This document shows positions 1 through 9,295 of a stretch of DNA of 64,000 bases, piece after piece. The notes under the pieces are model-generated. The model saw nothing but the letters and a program-made list of their open reading frames with translations, searched no databases and was not told the origin of the DNA. A program made the position numbers and the translations under genes. Positions within the stretch are counted from its first letter, which is position 1. Each line of letters opens with the position of its first letter. The stretch comes from an uncultured Alphaproteobacteria bacterium (GTDB taxonomy: Bacteria; Pseudomonadota; Alphaproteobacteria; SP197): contig CALSLK010000004.1 of assembly GCA_943787175.1 (NCBI GenBank), positions 1-64,000 on the forward strand. The letters run 5' to 3'.

Positions 1-1038
1 CTCGAGGCGCTGGAGGAGGCCCGGCCGGATATTGTGCTTTTCTCTGGCGGCACCGATGGCGGCCAACAAAAGCAGATTCTCGAAAGCGCCGAAGCCCTCG
101 CCAAAGCCCGGTTCCGGGCTCATGTCATTGTCGCCTGCAACAATACGATTGCCGATCAAGTGGCAGACAAGCTGATCACCAGCGGTCACCAGGCCCGTGT
201 GGTCGCCAATGTTCTCCCCGAGATCGACAGGCTGGATATCGAACCGGCACGTGCCGCAATCCGCGATCTCTTCATCGAACATGTCATCATGGGCAAGGGT
301 CTGTCGGACACCGACGAATTCGGCGCGGCTGTCATCATGCCCACGCCCGAAGCCGTTCTGATTGCCACCCAGCTTCTCTCGACCGGGCCCCACAACAACG
401 GCCAGGGCAATGTCATGGTGGCTGATATCGGCGGCGCAACAACCGATGTGCATTCCGCCATCAAGCTCGACCGGCTGGGACCGGGCATCACAGCAAAAGG
501 CCTCCCGCCCCTGCCCCTCGCCCGCTCGGTTCAGGGTGACCTTGGCATGCGCTGGAGCGCACCCACCGTGATGGAGGCAGACCACGACTGGCTGTTGGCG
601 GAATCGGGATATGACGAAAATCAAATGGGCGAAGCCTGCAACGCCCGACGCGCGAACCCGGCCTTTCTTGCACGCCAGGGGGATGAACCACGCCTCGACC
701 GCCTGCTCGCGACCGCCTGTCTCACCCACGCAATCCATCGCCACTGCGGCAGCATTTCAACCGTCTACATTCCCGGTCAGGGCTCCAGGTTCGTACAGGA
801 GGGCCTGGATCTGCGCGAGATGCCGCTGATCGTTGGAACTGGCGGCATGCTTGCGCGCGATGGTGAGGGCGAAAACACCCTGGCTCAATCCCTGCAACGT
901 CGTGAAAAAGGCACCCTGACACCCCAACATGCGCAAGTCGTGCTCGACAGCAGCTATGTGCTTGCGGCAGCCGGCCTGCTGGCCAGCATTGACCAGGAAG
1001 CGGCTTATCACCTGATGATTTCAGAACTGGGTCTGTGA
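1..1038 (+). CDS. MutL/GlmL-family ATPase (cobalamin mutase reactivation type), 5'-truncated
   Basis: The frame is open from base 1, so the N-terminus lies outside the window; 345 residues are visible. It has the actin/Hsp70-like ATPase signature of the MutL (GlmL) family: SGGTDGG about residue 15 of the visible part, a phosphate-binding DIGGATTDVHS near residue 140, and GTGGML near residue 275. GlmL-type proteins accompany adenosylcobalamin-dependent aminomutases or glutamate mutase and are thought to act as chaperones or reactivases. No mutase subunit is visible here, so the partner would have to be upstream. The family call is firm; the specific mutase is unknown. Confidence 0.8.
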   Translation, partial: LEALEEARPDIVLFSGGTDGGQQKQILESAEALAKARFRAHVIVACNNTIADQVADKLITSGHQARVVANVLPEIDRLDIEPARAAIRDLFIEHVIMGKGLSDTDEFGAAVIMPTPEAVLIATQLLSTGPHNNGQGNVMVADIGGATTDVHSAIKLDRLGPGITAKGLPPLPLARSVQGDLGMRWSAPTVMEADHDWLLAESGYDENQMGEACNARRANPAFLARQGDEPRLDRLLATACLTHAIHRHCGSISTVYIPGQGSRFVQEGLDLREMPLIVGTGGMLARDGEGENTLAQSLQRREKGTLTPQHAQVVLDSSYVLAAAGLLASIDQEAAYHLMISELGL

Positions 1039-1053
1039 CAAACCCAAGATTTC

Positions 1054-1076
1054 AGGCCTGCGGAAAACGGCCTTTT
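1054..1076 (+). terminator. possible weak intrinsic terminator
   Basis: A 5-bp stem (AGGCC/GGCCT) with a 10-nt loop is followed by TTTT, 16 nt after the stop of the upstream ATPase gene. The stem is short and the T-run is only four bases, so this is a weak candidate. Confidence 0.3.
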
Positions 1077-1191
1077 GGCGGGCCGCACAATCAAACGATC
1101 TGAATCGTGATTCTTGCTTTGATTGGGTAAGATGCTGTTAGATTCGCACTCTGCACTGATCAGAAGTGCACCAAACCGGGGGAAGCCAGCC

Positions 1192-1659
1192 ATGAAACAC
1201 AACAAATCCATCGCGTTCGTGGCAACGCTTTTCTGGGCGGGCATCGCTGCTGCATGTCCCAACTGGGAGGCACAGCCTTCGTTTGGTGCCATCGAGTTGA
1301 TTGAGGGTTTTCCCAACGACCCCTACCAGCGCCGCATTATGGCTGGCGGGCGATACAATGTGGGCAACTGCCTGCGTGACCGGAATCTGGTCGGAACCGT
1401 GGCCAGTGCGCCGGACTTCGACCTTTACTACACAACATCGGGCAACACACCGCTCACCATCTATGTGCGCTCCTCCTATGACACTGTCCTGCTGATCTCC
1501 GACCCCTATGGAAACTGGTGGTTCGACGATGACAGCGGTGGTGGCCATGATCCCCTGTTGTATTTCCCCAATGCCGCCGATGGCCTCTACAACATCTGGA
1601 TCGGTTCGTTCGAAAGCAGGAGCGGTCTGCCCGGAACCCTGATCTTCACCGAGCGGTAA
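1192..1659 (+). CDS. secreted beta-sandwich protein, PPC-like
   Basis: This 155-residue protein has a signal peptide at about residues 1-21 (basic start, hydrophobic core, cleavage near AAA-C). The ATG at 1192 is chosen because it follows a GGGGAAG ribosome-binding site and begins the signal peptide. The mature part is rich in aromatic residues, Asp and Gly (DFDLYY, IYVRSSYDTVLL, YNIWIGSF), a pattern seen in bacterial pre-peptidase C-terminal-like beta domains that are exported and often bind polymers. No catalytic motif is visible. It stands alone between the MutL-type gene and the kinase. The function is unknown. Confidence 0.6.
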   Translation: MKHNKSIAFVATLFWAGIAAACPNWEAQPSFGAIELIEGFPNDPYQRRIMAGGRYNVGNCLRDRNLVGTVASAPDFDLYYTTSGNTPLTIYVRSSYDTVLLISDPYGNWWFDDDSGGGHDPLLYFPNAADGLYNIWIGSFESRSGLPGTLIFTER

Positions 1660-1734
1660 CCCGGTCAGGAGTACAACCTCCAGGCGCACGCGCACTCGCA
1701 TCGCACGCGATGAACGTGTAGCCTTGCCGACGCA

Positions 1735-3380
1735 ATGTCAGGCTCCAGACCAGATTCGGAACCGGATTTCAAAGCGCTCTTCGAAGCGTTGATCGCCAGT
1801 CATGCCGATCTGGTCAGCCGCTATGATCACGACGGCCGGCTGATCTTTGTGTCGGATGCCTATGCAACATTCTTTGGCATGGCCGCCAGCGACCTTGTCG
1901 GCACCTCGATCTATTCGCTGATCACGTCCGAAGAACGGAAAGGCACGCGGCAACGTCTGGAACGCGTCTCGCCGGCTACGCCATCGGTATCGGGACGCAA
2001 CAAGGTTTCGGTTCAGGGTGGCATGGTTCGCCATGTTGAATGGGTCACGACAGGCATATTTGACCCGCACGGCAACCTGCTCGAGTTCATGTCGGTCGGC
2101 CGTGACGTCACATCGTTCCGTGACGTTCGTGAACGCCTCACCGAATCCGAAACCCGCTATGCCCAGGCGGTCAAGATTGCCCAGATCGGCTACTGGATGT
2201 GGGACGAACATAACGACCGACTCGACCATTGCTCCGCCGAAGCTGCCGCAATCTATGGCGTCACCGTGGAACAGGCCATGCAGCGATCGGCCTCGCTGGA
2301 CGGCAACATGGCATCGGTCCACGACCAGGACCGGCAGCGATACCGGGAAGTCATCGACAATGCCTTTGACGACAGGAAAGGTTACGATGTTACATTCCGG
2401 TGTTATCGGCCCAATGGCGAATTGCGCTATCTGCGCGAGGTGGCTGAACCCCTGTTCGAAGAGGACGGCTCCTTCAACCAGACCATCGGCACGATCCAGG
2501 ACGTCACCGAACAGAAGCTCGTGGAACAGGAACTGCATGCCAAGCAGGCACTTCTCCACGAGCAGGTTCAGGCCTTGCAGGAGAACGAGAAACGCCTGCA
2601 GGCACAATCGCAGGTCTCTCACAGGAACTCGCCGAGAGCCTGGACCGGACCCGCCGCGACCTCGAGATCGCGAACCAGCAGAAGAACCGCCTCTTCTCGA
2701 TCATCGCCCATGACCTGAAGAGCCCGTTCACACCCTTGCTCGGCTTTTCCGAGCTGCTTGGCCAGGGCTACCGATGATGACCTGCCCCGCGAGACCATGC
2801 GCGACTATGCCCAATCCATTCACCAGACAGCGCAGCAGGCAAACACCCTGCTCAGCGACCTGCTCGACTGGTCACGCCTGCAGCTCGAGCGCATGGTCGT
2901 GGAGCCCACGCACGCTCGAGCTGCGGGCCCTCGCGCTTCAGCAGGTTCCGCCCAGTTCGAGGCACTGGGCCAAGAGCAATGCGCAATCAACCTGACGGTC
3001 GGCGCGCGCCGATCGGCCCGCTTCAGGCCTTCGCCGACGGTCGCATCGTCGAAACCGTCCTGCGCAATCTTGTTTCAAATGCCATCAAGTTCACGCCGGA
3101 AGGCGGCAGTGTCTCCATCGGCTTTGAAAACCATGGCACCCTGGTTGAGCTTCATGTCCATGATTCCGGAGCAGGAATTCCCGATGACGTTCTCAACGAT
3201 CTGTTCACGCCCGGCCCGATCACGTCACACAAGGGCACACACGGCGAGAAGGGAACTGGTCTAGGCTTGATGTTATGCAAGGATCTTGTCGAACGACACG
3301 GTAGCGAACTTTGCGTCACGCAAAATGCAGGAGGCGGCAGCCGTGTGGCGTTTTCCCTGCCTGCGATCAGGCAGGGCTGA
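1735..3380 (+). CDS. PAS-domain sensor histidine kinase, interrupted by about four frameshifts
   Basis: Two PAS domains lie at about residues 12-125 and 140-265, followed by a short coiled linker. The H-box (FSIIAHDLKSP) is at about 2697-2730, the N-box (NLVSNAIKF) near 3070, G1 (DSGAGIP) near 3165 and G2 (GTGLGLMLC) near 3255. The reading frame moves near 2615, 2770, 2910 and 2985, yet every kinase box survives in some frame, so the gene was intact recently or is intact and misread. No transmembrane segment is visible, which suggests a cytosolic sensor. No receiver domain or cognate regulator gene is adjacent, so this is an orphan kinase with an unknown signal. Confidence 0.8.
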
Positions 3381-3420
3381 GGCCTCCACGGTCTGCAATC
3401 AGACGCCGCATGCTGATCGA

Positions 3421-5337
3421 TCAGCAAAGGTCAATAACCGTGCGAAACCCGATCGTGCCGCAGCGATCCAGGCCAGGCCACAACAGCAGATAACGGGAAG
3501 AAAACGCCGGTGATTGGTGCCCACCGTCGGGATACCAGATTGTGCCTTCAGGCTCGTATTCACAGCCCCCTTTCAGAATACAGAAGCGCGTGCGACCGTC
3601 GCTGGCCTCACTTTCGGTCAGGTTCCAAACGCGTGTTTCCTCCTCGAACAGGCCGAGCTCTCCTGCCCTCTGCCATTCGGCCTCCTGCGGCAGACGGCGG
3701 CCAGACCAGGTGGCATAGGCGCGGGCATCCTCCAGATCGATCCAGGTCACGGGTGCATTCTCAGCCCCTGGAACCGGTTGCCCTCCGCGCCAGTGCTCAA
3801 GAAAGGCCTCTCCGTGGCGTGGCACATAGCCGCTGGCCTGCAGAAAGGCCTGATAGTCTCGATTGGAAACACAGCGACCATCAATCGCGAACGCCGTGAG
3901 TTGCTCTTCCACCACGGCGGAAGCCATTTCATGCAGCCCGGGCAAGGTGTGGCTTTCACAGGCTGGCGCAGACTCACGTTCGTACAATCCGCACTCGCGC
4001 CGCCGATAGCGCACATCGCGGCTGTAACGCTGGGCCGGGACCAGAGACATCCCTTTGGGCACCGATGCCGCAGGGTTTGTGATCACAGCCGGGCGAACGA
4101 TCACCGGCCGTTCCGTTGACTGGCCCGAACACGATTCGAGGCCTGCCCAAAGTGCCGCCTGCGCAGAGAGGAATTCAGCATCCGGTTTTCTGGGGTCCCG
4201 CTCAGACACTTCCAGGATAGCTGCTAGTCCATGTGGTGGGATCAAAACGACCATCTCGTTTCCCTCACCTGAGCAAGGGACACCAGAGATCAGGTCAAGG
4301 CAGACACGATCAGACGAAGGCTTAAAGACCACGTCAGACTGCCAGGTGTCGTTGCGGTTGATCAGAGTCCACAACCGCATTCCGTCCTGTTCCCAACAGG
4401 ACGCATAAACGCCGTCAGCCGGATTGCTGGCAAGCGGTGTCCAAACGCCGTCGCAGAACACCCTGTGATAGCGGTGCTGCACCGCGCTCATCAGCCGCAG
4501 CCAAACGGCATCACGGTCACACCAGCCATTCCAGGAGCCAAAGATATTCTCCCACACGACCATGCCGGCACCGTTCATCCAGGCCAGCTGTAACTCACCC
4601 CGGTGATCCGCGATCCAGCGGTGCACCACATGCATGCGGTGCCAGCGCTCGAACCAGGCATTGCGCAAAACCCCGGGCACTTCGGTATCCTGGTAGACCT
4701 CGGCCCAACTCATGTGGTGATCGGAAACGCGCTCGAGCGGCGTGAAGGCCTGAGATTCAAACACGACCCCCGGCTTGACCACATCCAGAACTGCCCGAAG
4801 CTCCGCAGCGGCCTCTGCCATCGTATCGAGGTAGAGCCCGTCCGCATCAAGCGCGCCAACAAGATCGGCCAGCACCAGGTGGTCAGGTTGGTCCTCGCGC
4901 CGTGTCGCCCTGTCCCAGGGATTGAAATCCAGCAGCACACGGATGCCACGAGCATGGAACCGGTCGACAGCGCTGCGCAGCGCCTTAAGGCCGCCGGGCA
5001 TGCGCCGGTAGAAATCGAACTGATTGCGCTGATCAAACCCCAGGTTGGGATAGGCATGCCACAGGATCACGCCATCGAGTTTGCCAAAGCGCTGCTCGAA
5101 TGCATCGACATAGTCATCGACGCGGAAAGCATGCGCCTGTCGGTCATAAAACCGCTCATCCCAAAGCAGGATCTTGTGGGTGATGATGCAATCGTTGACC
5201 CAGGCAAAGGCCGAATGCCGAAAGCGCGCCTCATCGTGGCGAAGCTCCGCCTGCGCCGCATTGCGCCACGCATGCAGTTCCTCGCGCCATGCCGGCCAGG
5301 CTGCGGGATCGACGGGTGCCGGTATCAGGTTTTCCAA
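3421..5337 (-). CDS. fusion: glycoside-hydrolase-like TIM barrel + SUMF1/FGE-like domain
   Basis: 638 residues. Residues about 30-370 look like a glycosidase-type (alpha/beta)8 barrel (LDGVILWHAYP, GIRVLLDFNPWD, DADGLYLDTM), followed by a short beta region. Residues about 475-635 match the SUMF1/formylglycine-generating fold (APVTWIDLEDARAYATWSG, RRLPQEAEW, a C-terminal GFR). The catalytic Cys pair of true FGEs is not obvious, so this domain may be structural or ligand-binding. The start is a TTG 21 nt after the stop of the enolase-superfamily gene, and the two are probably co-transcribed. The substrate is unknown; a sugar or sugar acid is inferred from context. Confidence 0.6.
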   Translation of the reverse strand: MENLIPAPVDPAAWPAWREELHAWRNAAQAELRHDEARFRHSAFAWVNDCIITHKILLWDERFYDRQAHAFRVDDYVDAFEQRFGKLDGVILWHAYPNLGFDQRNQFDFYRRMPGGLKALRSAVDRFHARGIRVLLDFNPWDRATRREDQPDHLVLADLVGALDADGLYLDTMAEAAAELRAVLDVVKPGVVFESQAFTPLERVSDHHMSWAEVYQDTEVPGVLRNAWFERWHRMHVVHRWIADHRGELQLAWMNGAGMVVWENIFGSWNGWCDRDAVWLRLMSAVQHRYHRVFCDGVWTPLASNPADGVYASCWEQDGMRLWTLINRNDTWQSDVVFKPSSDRVCLDLISGVPCSGEGNEMVVLIPPHGLAAILEVSERDPRKPDAEFLSAQAALWAGLESCSGQSTERPVIVRPAVITNPAASVPKGMSLVPAQRYSRDVRYRRRECGLYERESAPACESHTLPGLHEMASAVVEEQLTAFAIDGRCVSNRDYQAFLQASGYVPRHGEAFLEHWRGGQPVPGAENAPVTWIDLEDARAYATWSGRRLPQEAEWQRAGELGLFEEETRVWNLTESEASDGRTRFCILKGGCEYEPEGTIWYPDGGHQSPAFSSRYLLLWPGLDRCGTIGFRTVIDLC

Positions 5338-5358
5338 AGTAATCTCAATGAAACACGG

Positions 5359-6476
5359 TCACGAAGCGCCCTCGCCAATGACGAACAGGGGCTCACCAAA
5401 GGTCTCCTGCAATGCCCGCACTCCCAGGCCGGGTGTGCGTGGCGCAGCCATGCGGCCATCAACAACTTCGGGAAAACCCTCAGCATTGGCGACGCTCATC
5501 CAGTTATGAAAATCGACGGTGTGGGTGCGCATGACCTGGGGCGTGGAAAGGCACATATGCGCGATTGCCGCAGATATGATCTGAGCGCCTCCGATACATT
5601 CCACAGTCACCTTGAGCCCGGCATCAACCGCCAGATCACGCGCCAGACGTGACCGTGTGATCCCGCCAAAGCGCGACATCTTGATCGTGACGCCATCGGC
5701 CGCACCGTCGTTACGGATGCGGATCAGTGCGTCCAGACTGTCGCAGGATTCATCAAGCACCATGGGTTTGGAGCACGCCCGCCTCACGATCAGGTTCTCC
5801 TGGTAACGCGCGCAGGGTTGTTCCAGCACATAGTCGATCGACCGCGTGGCATCGAGAAACCGCAAGGCGTCGTGGCTGGACCATGCGCCGTTGGCATCGC
5901 AGTAAAGCACCACATCAGGACCAGCCAGAGAGGCGACACGTTCCAGCCGTTCGGCATCCAATAGTGGATCTTCACCCACCTTGACCTGCAGCCGGCGGTA
6001 ACCAGCATCAAGATGCCGCTTTGCCGTCGCCAACATGACGTCAGGCGTGTCCTGGGAAACCGAACGGTAAAGCGCCACATCGTCGCCATCGCGCCCGCCC
6101 AGGCATTCGGCCAAGGGCAGACCGCAGGCCTGACCGAACAGATCCCACAACGCGATGTCGATGGGTGTCTTGGCATCCATCTGTCCGAACATGGCCGCAT
6201 CCATGGACGCGGTTCAGCTTTTCGATCTCTCGCGGGTCAGCGCCCAGCAAACTCCGGCGCCAACACGGCAATCCCCGCGCGCACGCCACCGGCAAAGGCC
6301 TCGGAATAGAATGCCCCCAGCGGTGCGATCTCTCCCCCATCCCGTCAAACCGGCATCTGTCGAGATAGCGACCATCGTGCTGGTCTGGCCGTTTTTCCGT
6401 GTGGTTGCGGCAGCGATAGGGCCCCTTCCCTGAACAGAAGCTCCAGGCCATAGGCCGCAATGCGCGTGATCTTCAT
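5359..6476 (-). CDS. mandelate racemase/muconate lactonizing enzyme family (cis-3-hydroxyproline dehydratase-like), frameshifted N-terminus
   Basis: This is an enolase-superfamily enzyme that abstracts an alpha proton using Mg2+. From 6204 down the frame is clean and carries the first Lys motif (QVKVGEDP), metal ligands in [13 protein letters not shown] and VLDES, and a second Lys in TIKMSRFGG. The N-terminal capping domain begins [13 protein letters not shown] at 6476, and [15 protein letters not shown] is readable before 6205, but at least three indels separate these pieces (near 6205, 6285 and 6410). The overall pattern resembles hydroxyproline dehydratase or betaine epimerase subfamilies, but specificity cannot be fixed from sequence. 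It is divergent from the SDR and followed by the glycosidase-like fusion. Confidence 0.75.
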
Positions 6477-6538
6477 GGCGTGTCCTTTGGCGTCATTCCT
6501 GAACCCTGCCGGATGGGAAGGCTATATGGCAACCATGC

Positions 6539-6559
6539 ACAAGGCTTGACCAGCCTTGT
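6539..6559. repeat. inverted repeat in divergent promoter region, possible operator
   Basis: ACAAGGCT and AGCCTTGT form a perfect 8-bp inverted repeat around a 5-nt centre. It lies in the 126-bp gap between the divergent enolase-superfamily gene and the SDR gene, a position suitable for a shared operator. No regulator gene is adjacent. Confidence 0.35.
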
Positions 6560-6602
6560 CCCCACGCGCCCAAAAAGGGGCTCCAGCAAGCAGGAGGTCA
6601 GC

Positions 6603-7366
6603 ATGGCAGACAGTAAGGGTGTGGCCCTGATTACGGGCGCAGGAAGCGGAATCGGCAAGGCGGTCGCGCTGGGCCTCCTTGATGACGGCTTTGATGTCGT
6701 CCTGACCGGCCGGCGCCTGGAAAAGCTGGAAGCCGTCATGGCCGAGCGCCCCGATGACGCCCGGCGCATGCATGCCTTCAGTTGCGATGTCGGCGACCCC
6801 GATTCGGTCGATTCCCTGTTTGCTGCCGTCACAGACCAGTGCGGTCGTCTGGACCTGTTATTCAACAACGCCGGCATCGGCGCGCCCGACATCCCCATGG
6901 AAGACCTGACCTTTGTGCAATGGCAAAAGGTGATTGATACCAACCTGACCGGCCCGTTTCTGTGCACCCAGCACGCCATGCGCATGATGAAGGCCCAGTC
7001 ACCCAAAGGCGGACGCATCATCAACAACGGTTTCGATATCGGCCCACGTTTCCGCGCCCCGAATTCAGCGCCTTACACTGCAACCAAACACGCCATTACC
7101 GGGCTGACGCGTTCAACTTCGCTGGACGGGGCGCAGCCACAACATCTGTTGTGGTCAGATCGATATCGGCAATGCACTGACCGACATGACCGGTGAAAAT
7201 GGGTGCCGGCATGCCCCAGGCCGATGGGCGAGTCGTTCCCGAATCGACTATGGGCGTCGATAATGTCGTGAAATCGATCGTCATGATGGCGGATCTGCCG
7301 TTGGATGCCAACGTTCCCTTCCTGACCGTCATGTCGAACACGATGCCCTTTATCGGGCGCGGCTAA
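6603..7366 (+). CDS. short-chain dehydrogenase/reductase, with five homopolymer insertions
   Basis: Classical SDR of about 252 residues after correction. It has a TGAGSGIG nucleotide-binding motif, NNAG, and YTATK with the catalytic Tyr and Lys. The ATG at 6603 follows an AGGAGG Shine-Dalgarno. Removing one extra base from each of three runs between about 7030 and 7066 turns NGFDIG into NGSISA and restores the expected catalytic Ser. Two further insertions, in GACGGGG near 7130 and GAAAATG near 7196, restore the C-terminal part (CGQIDIGNA to the stop at 7364). It is an NAD(P)-dependent oxidoreductase of unknown substrate, divergent from the enolase-superfamily gene and probably in the same catabolic route. 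Confidence 0.8.
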
Positions 7367-7383
7367 TCCTTGTCAGGTGACAG

Positions 7384-7413
7384 TTGCGCCAAGCGGCCAG
7401 CCAACCCTATAAT
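7384..7413 (+). promoter_or_regulatory. sigma70-like promoter
   Basis: A TTGCGC -35 and a perfect TATAAT -10, separated by 18 bp, lie 35 bp upstream of the small membrane protein start and after the SDR stop. Confidence 0.5.
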
Positions 7414-7447
7414 CCACCCACGCCAAAGGGGCGGCGTTTTACAACAG

Positions 7448-7916
7448 ATGAATGGCGAAAAAAGCATGGAACTGATTGGTATCGGGCTGGCCGATCTGGA
7501 TTTTTTCTCGGGTTTGTCCTGGCATCCGTCATTGCCATGCTGTGCCGGGGATTGGGCAAAGCCACCGAGATGAACCCGGAATTCCCTCGCAACCATGGGC
7601 TTCTTCTGGTCTATACTGCCAGCTGCGATGTTCGGGGCAACTGCTTACTTCCCGTGGTTCGACATCAGCGTCCTGGCACCCTTCGGCTTCCTTGGTGGAC
7701 TCATTCCGCTTGTGATGGTCATGACCATTCGCGGCAAGAAGGAAGGCGAAAACGCCCTTTTCGGTCGCGACAGCCAGAATCGTCTCTCGCTTTTCGGCTG
7801 CAGCCCGTTCGAAGTGGTGGACCACGCTGCTCTACGGTCTCCTCTGCTTCGAGATTGCTACAATCTTCCTGTGGGATGAATTTTTACCGCGCTTGATCGC
7901 GGCAAAGTCCCGCTAA
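7448..7916 (+). CDS. small four-helix integral membrane protein, frameshifted
   Basis: Four hydrophobic segments can be read across three frames: FFLGFVLASVIAMLC, FWSILPAAMFGATAYFPW, LAPFGFLGGLIPLVMVM and LLYGLLCFEIATIFLW. The chain ends LIAAKSR at a TAA at 7914. Frame changes are near 7505, 7595 and 7790. A start at 7448 (or ATG 7466) follows a good promoter. The corrected length is about 155 residues. I do not recognise the family. It lies just upstream of the rplU promoter in the same direction. The segments are only coherent if the frame changes are errors, so the exact sequence is uncertain. Confidence 0.5.
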
Positions 7917-7973
7917 AACCATAAAAGTTCGCACATCGGCGGAAATTCCGCCACAAATGGCTGCGGAGTCGTG

Positions 7974-8001
7974 TTGACAAGGCTTCGCTGATGCCTATAG
8001 T
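7974..8001 (+). promoter_or_regulatory. strong sigma70-like promoter for rplU-rpmA
   Basis: A perfect TTGACA -35 and a TATAGT -10, separated by 16 bp, start about 65 bp before the rplU ATG once the leader is counted. This is the strength expected for a ribosomal protein operon. Confidence 0.7.
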
Positions 8002-8071
8002 CCGGCGGTCCGCGCGGGAAGCGCTTATCGCTCCCCCTGCCAGGCGGGCCAGAACACAAGGTTGCATTACG

Positions 8072-8475
8072 ATGTTCGCAGTCATTCATACCGGCGGCAA
8101 AACAATACCGCGTCCGCCCAGAACGATGTCCTTTCGGTGGAAACGCCTGACAGGTGAACCCGGTGATTCGATCGATTTCGATCGTGTCCTGATGGTTGCC
8201 GATGGTGAAGACATTTCCATTGGCGTTGATGGTGCTGTGGTCAAGGCCGAGATCCTTGAGCACAACCGCAACGACAAGGTGCTGATCTTCAAGAAAAAGC
8301 GCCGCAAACATTATCGTCGCCGCGGCGGTCACCGCCCAGCAGCAGACGGTGGTGAAGATCACCGAGATCATGGCCGCTGGTGCCAAGCCAGCAGCAAAGA
8401 AGCCTGCCAAAAAAGGCAGCATCGACCGAAGCTGAGGGCCGCTCCGGCCCAAAGCCGAAGCCTGAGGAGATCTGA
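8072..8475 (+). CDS. rplU: 50S ribosomal protein L21, five single-base insertions
   Basis: L21 binds 23S rRNA in the large subunit together with L20. The start MFAVIHTGGKQYRV is recovered by removing one A from GGCAAAACAA and one C from CGTCCGCC. Removing single bases near 8149, 8337 and 8415 restores LTGEPGDSIDFDRV, KKKRRKHYRRRGGHR and a Lys/Ala-rich tail ending PKPKPEEI at TGA 8473. The corrected length is about 132 residues, longer than E. coli L21 because of the C-terminal tail that is usual in alphaproteobacteria. It is followed 3 nt later by rpmA, the standard L21-L27 pair. Confidence 0.93.
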
Positions 8476-8478
8476 TCA

Positions 8479-8746
8479 ATGGCTCATAAAAAAGCAGGCG
8501 GCAGTTCACGTAACGGGCGCGACTCACCGGGTCAGCGACTGGGCGTGAAGAAATTCGGCGGCGAGGAAGTCATTTCCGGCAACATCATTGTGCGTCAGCG
8601 CGGTACCAAATGGCATCCCGGCCACAATGTCGGCATCGGCAAGGATCACACCTTGTTTGCGACCGGCGATGGCCGCGTCCCAGTTCCGTCGTGCAAACGA
8701 AAAGCGGACCTATATCGACGTGGTTCCGGCGGAGGCTGCTGAATAG
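8479..8746 (+). CDS. rpmA: 50S ribosomal protein L27, one insertion
   Basis: L27 reaches the peptidyl-transferase centre of the ribosome. It begins [16 protein letters not shown] and contains [15 protein letters not shown], both diagnostic. A single extra C in GTCCCAG at 8679-8681 shifts the frame; without it the protein continues [12 protein letters not shown] to VVPAEAAE and a TAG at 8744, 88 residues, the normal length. It is the second gene of the rplU-rpmA operon and is followed by a strong terminator. Confidence 0.95.
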
Positions 8747-8772
8747 GCGCCGACCCCCAAATACATTCGAAG

Positions 8773-8806
8773 AAGGGGAATGGCGCGCCATTCCCCTTTT
8801 TTCTTT
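8773..8806 (+). terminator. rho-independent terminator of rplU-rpmA
   Basis: A perfect 26-bp palindrome (8773-8798, centred on GCGC) gives an 11-bp stem with a tight loop, followed by TTTTTTCTTT. It lies 26 bp after the rpmA stop. This is the clearest terminator in the window. Confidence 0.92.
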
Positions 8807-8827
8807 GCCTGATTTCAGGAGACTTCG

Positions 8828-9295
8828 TTGACCGATCGCAACCTCGATTTTGCCCCTCTGGTGCCCGAACTGCTCTGCATGAACGTGGCAGACAGCCTGG
8901 ACTTCTATTGCGGCATCCTGGGGTTCACCAGACTCTATGGGCCGCGACAATCCGCCGTTTGCCTATCTGGATCGTGAAGGTGCCCAGCTCATGCTCGAGC
9001 AGTTCGAATCTGATGGCTTGGCTGGACCGGAGAGATGCAACGTCCTTTCGGGCCGCGGTATCAACTTCCAGATTGAGGTGAGTGATCTGGCTCCCCTGCT
9101 CCAGGCGCTCGAAAATGCCGGAACAGCCCTGTTCCGTGAACCTGAAGAAGCCTGGTATGGCGGCGAAGACCCGGCTTTACGGCCAACAACAGTTCCTCGT
9201 GCAGGACCCCGATGGTTACCTGCTCAGATTCTGTCAGGGACCTGGGAGAGCGCATGCAGGGCAATCTTCCGGAAACAGGAAGGATTCGGGCATGA
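8828..9295 (+). CDS. VOC-superfamily (glyoxalase/bleomycin-resistance-like) protein, three frameshifts
   Basis: A vicinal-oxygen-chelate fold protein of about 154 residues after correction. Visible motifs are [10 protein letters not shown] near residue 22, [13 protein letters not shown], and [15 protein letters not shown] near the C-terminus, typical of the bleomycin-resistance-like branch. The TTG start at 8828 follows CAGGAGA. Frame changes are near 8938, 9172 and 9239; the last is an extra G and its removal gives a TGA at 9293-9295 overlapping the obgE ATG. The ligand is unknown. The ATGA overlap suggests translational coupling with obgE. Confidence 0.75.

Noticed and set aside
8479-8746. 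rpmA as a true pseudogene
   Set aside because: L27 is needed for growth and one extra C in a three-base run restores a normal 88-residue protein; an error is far likelier.
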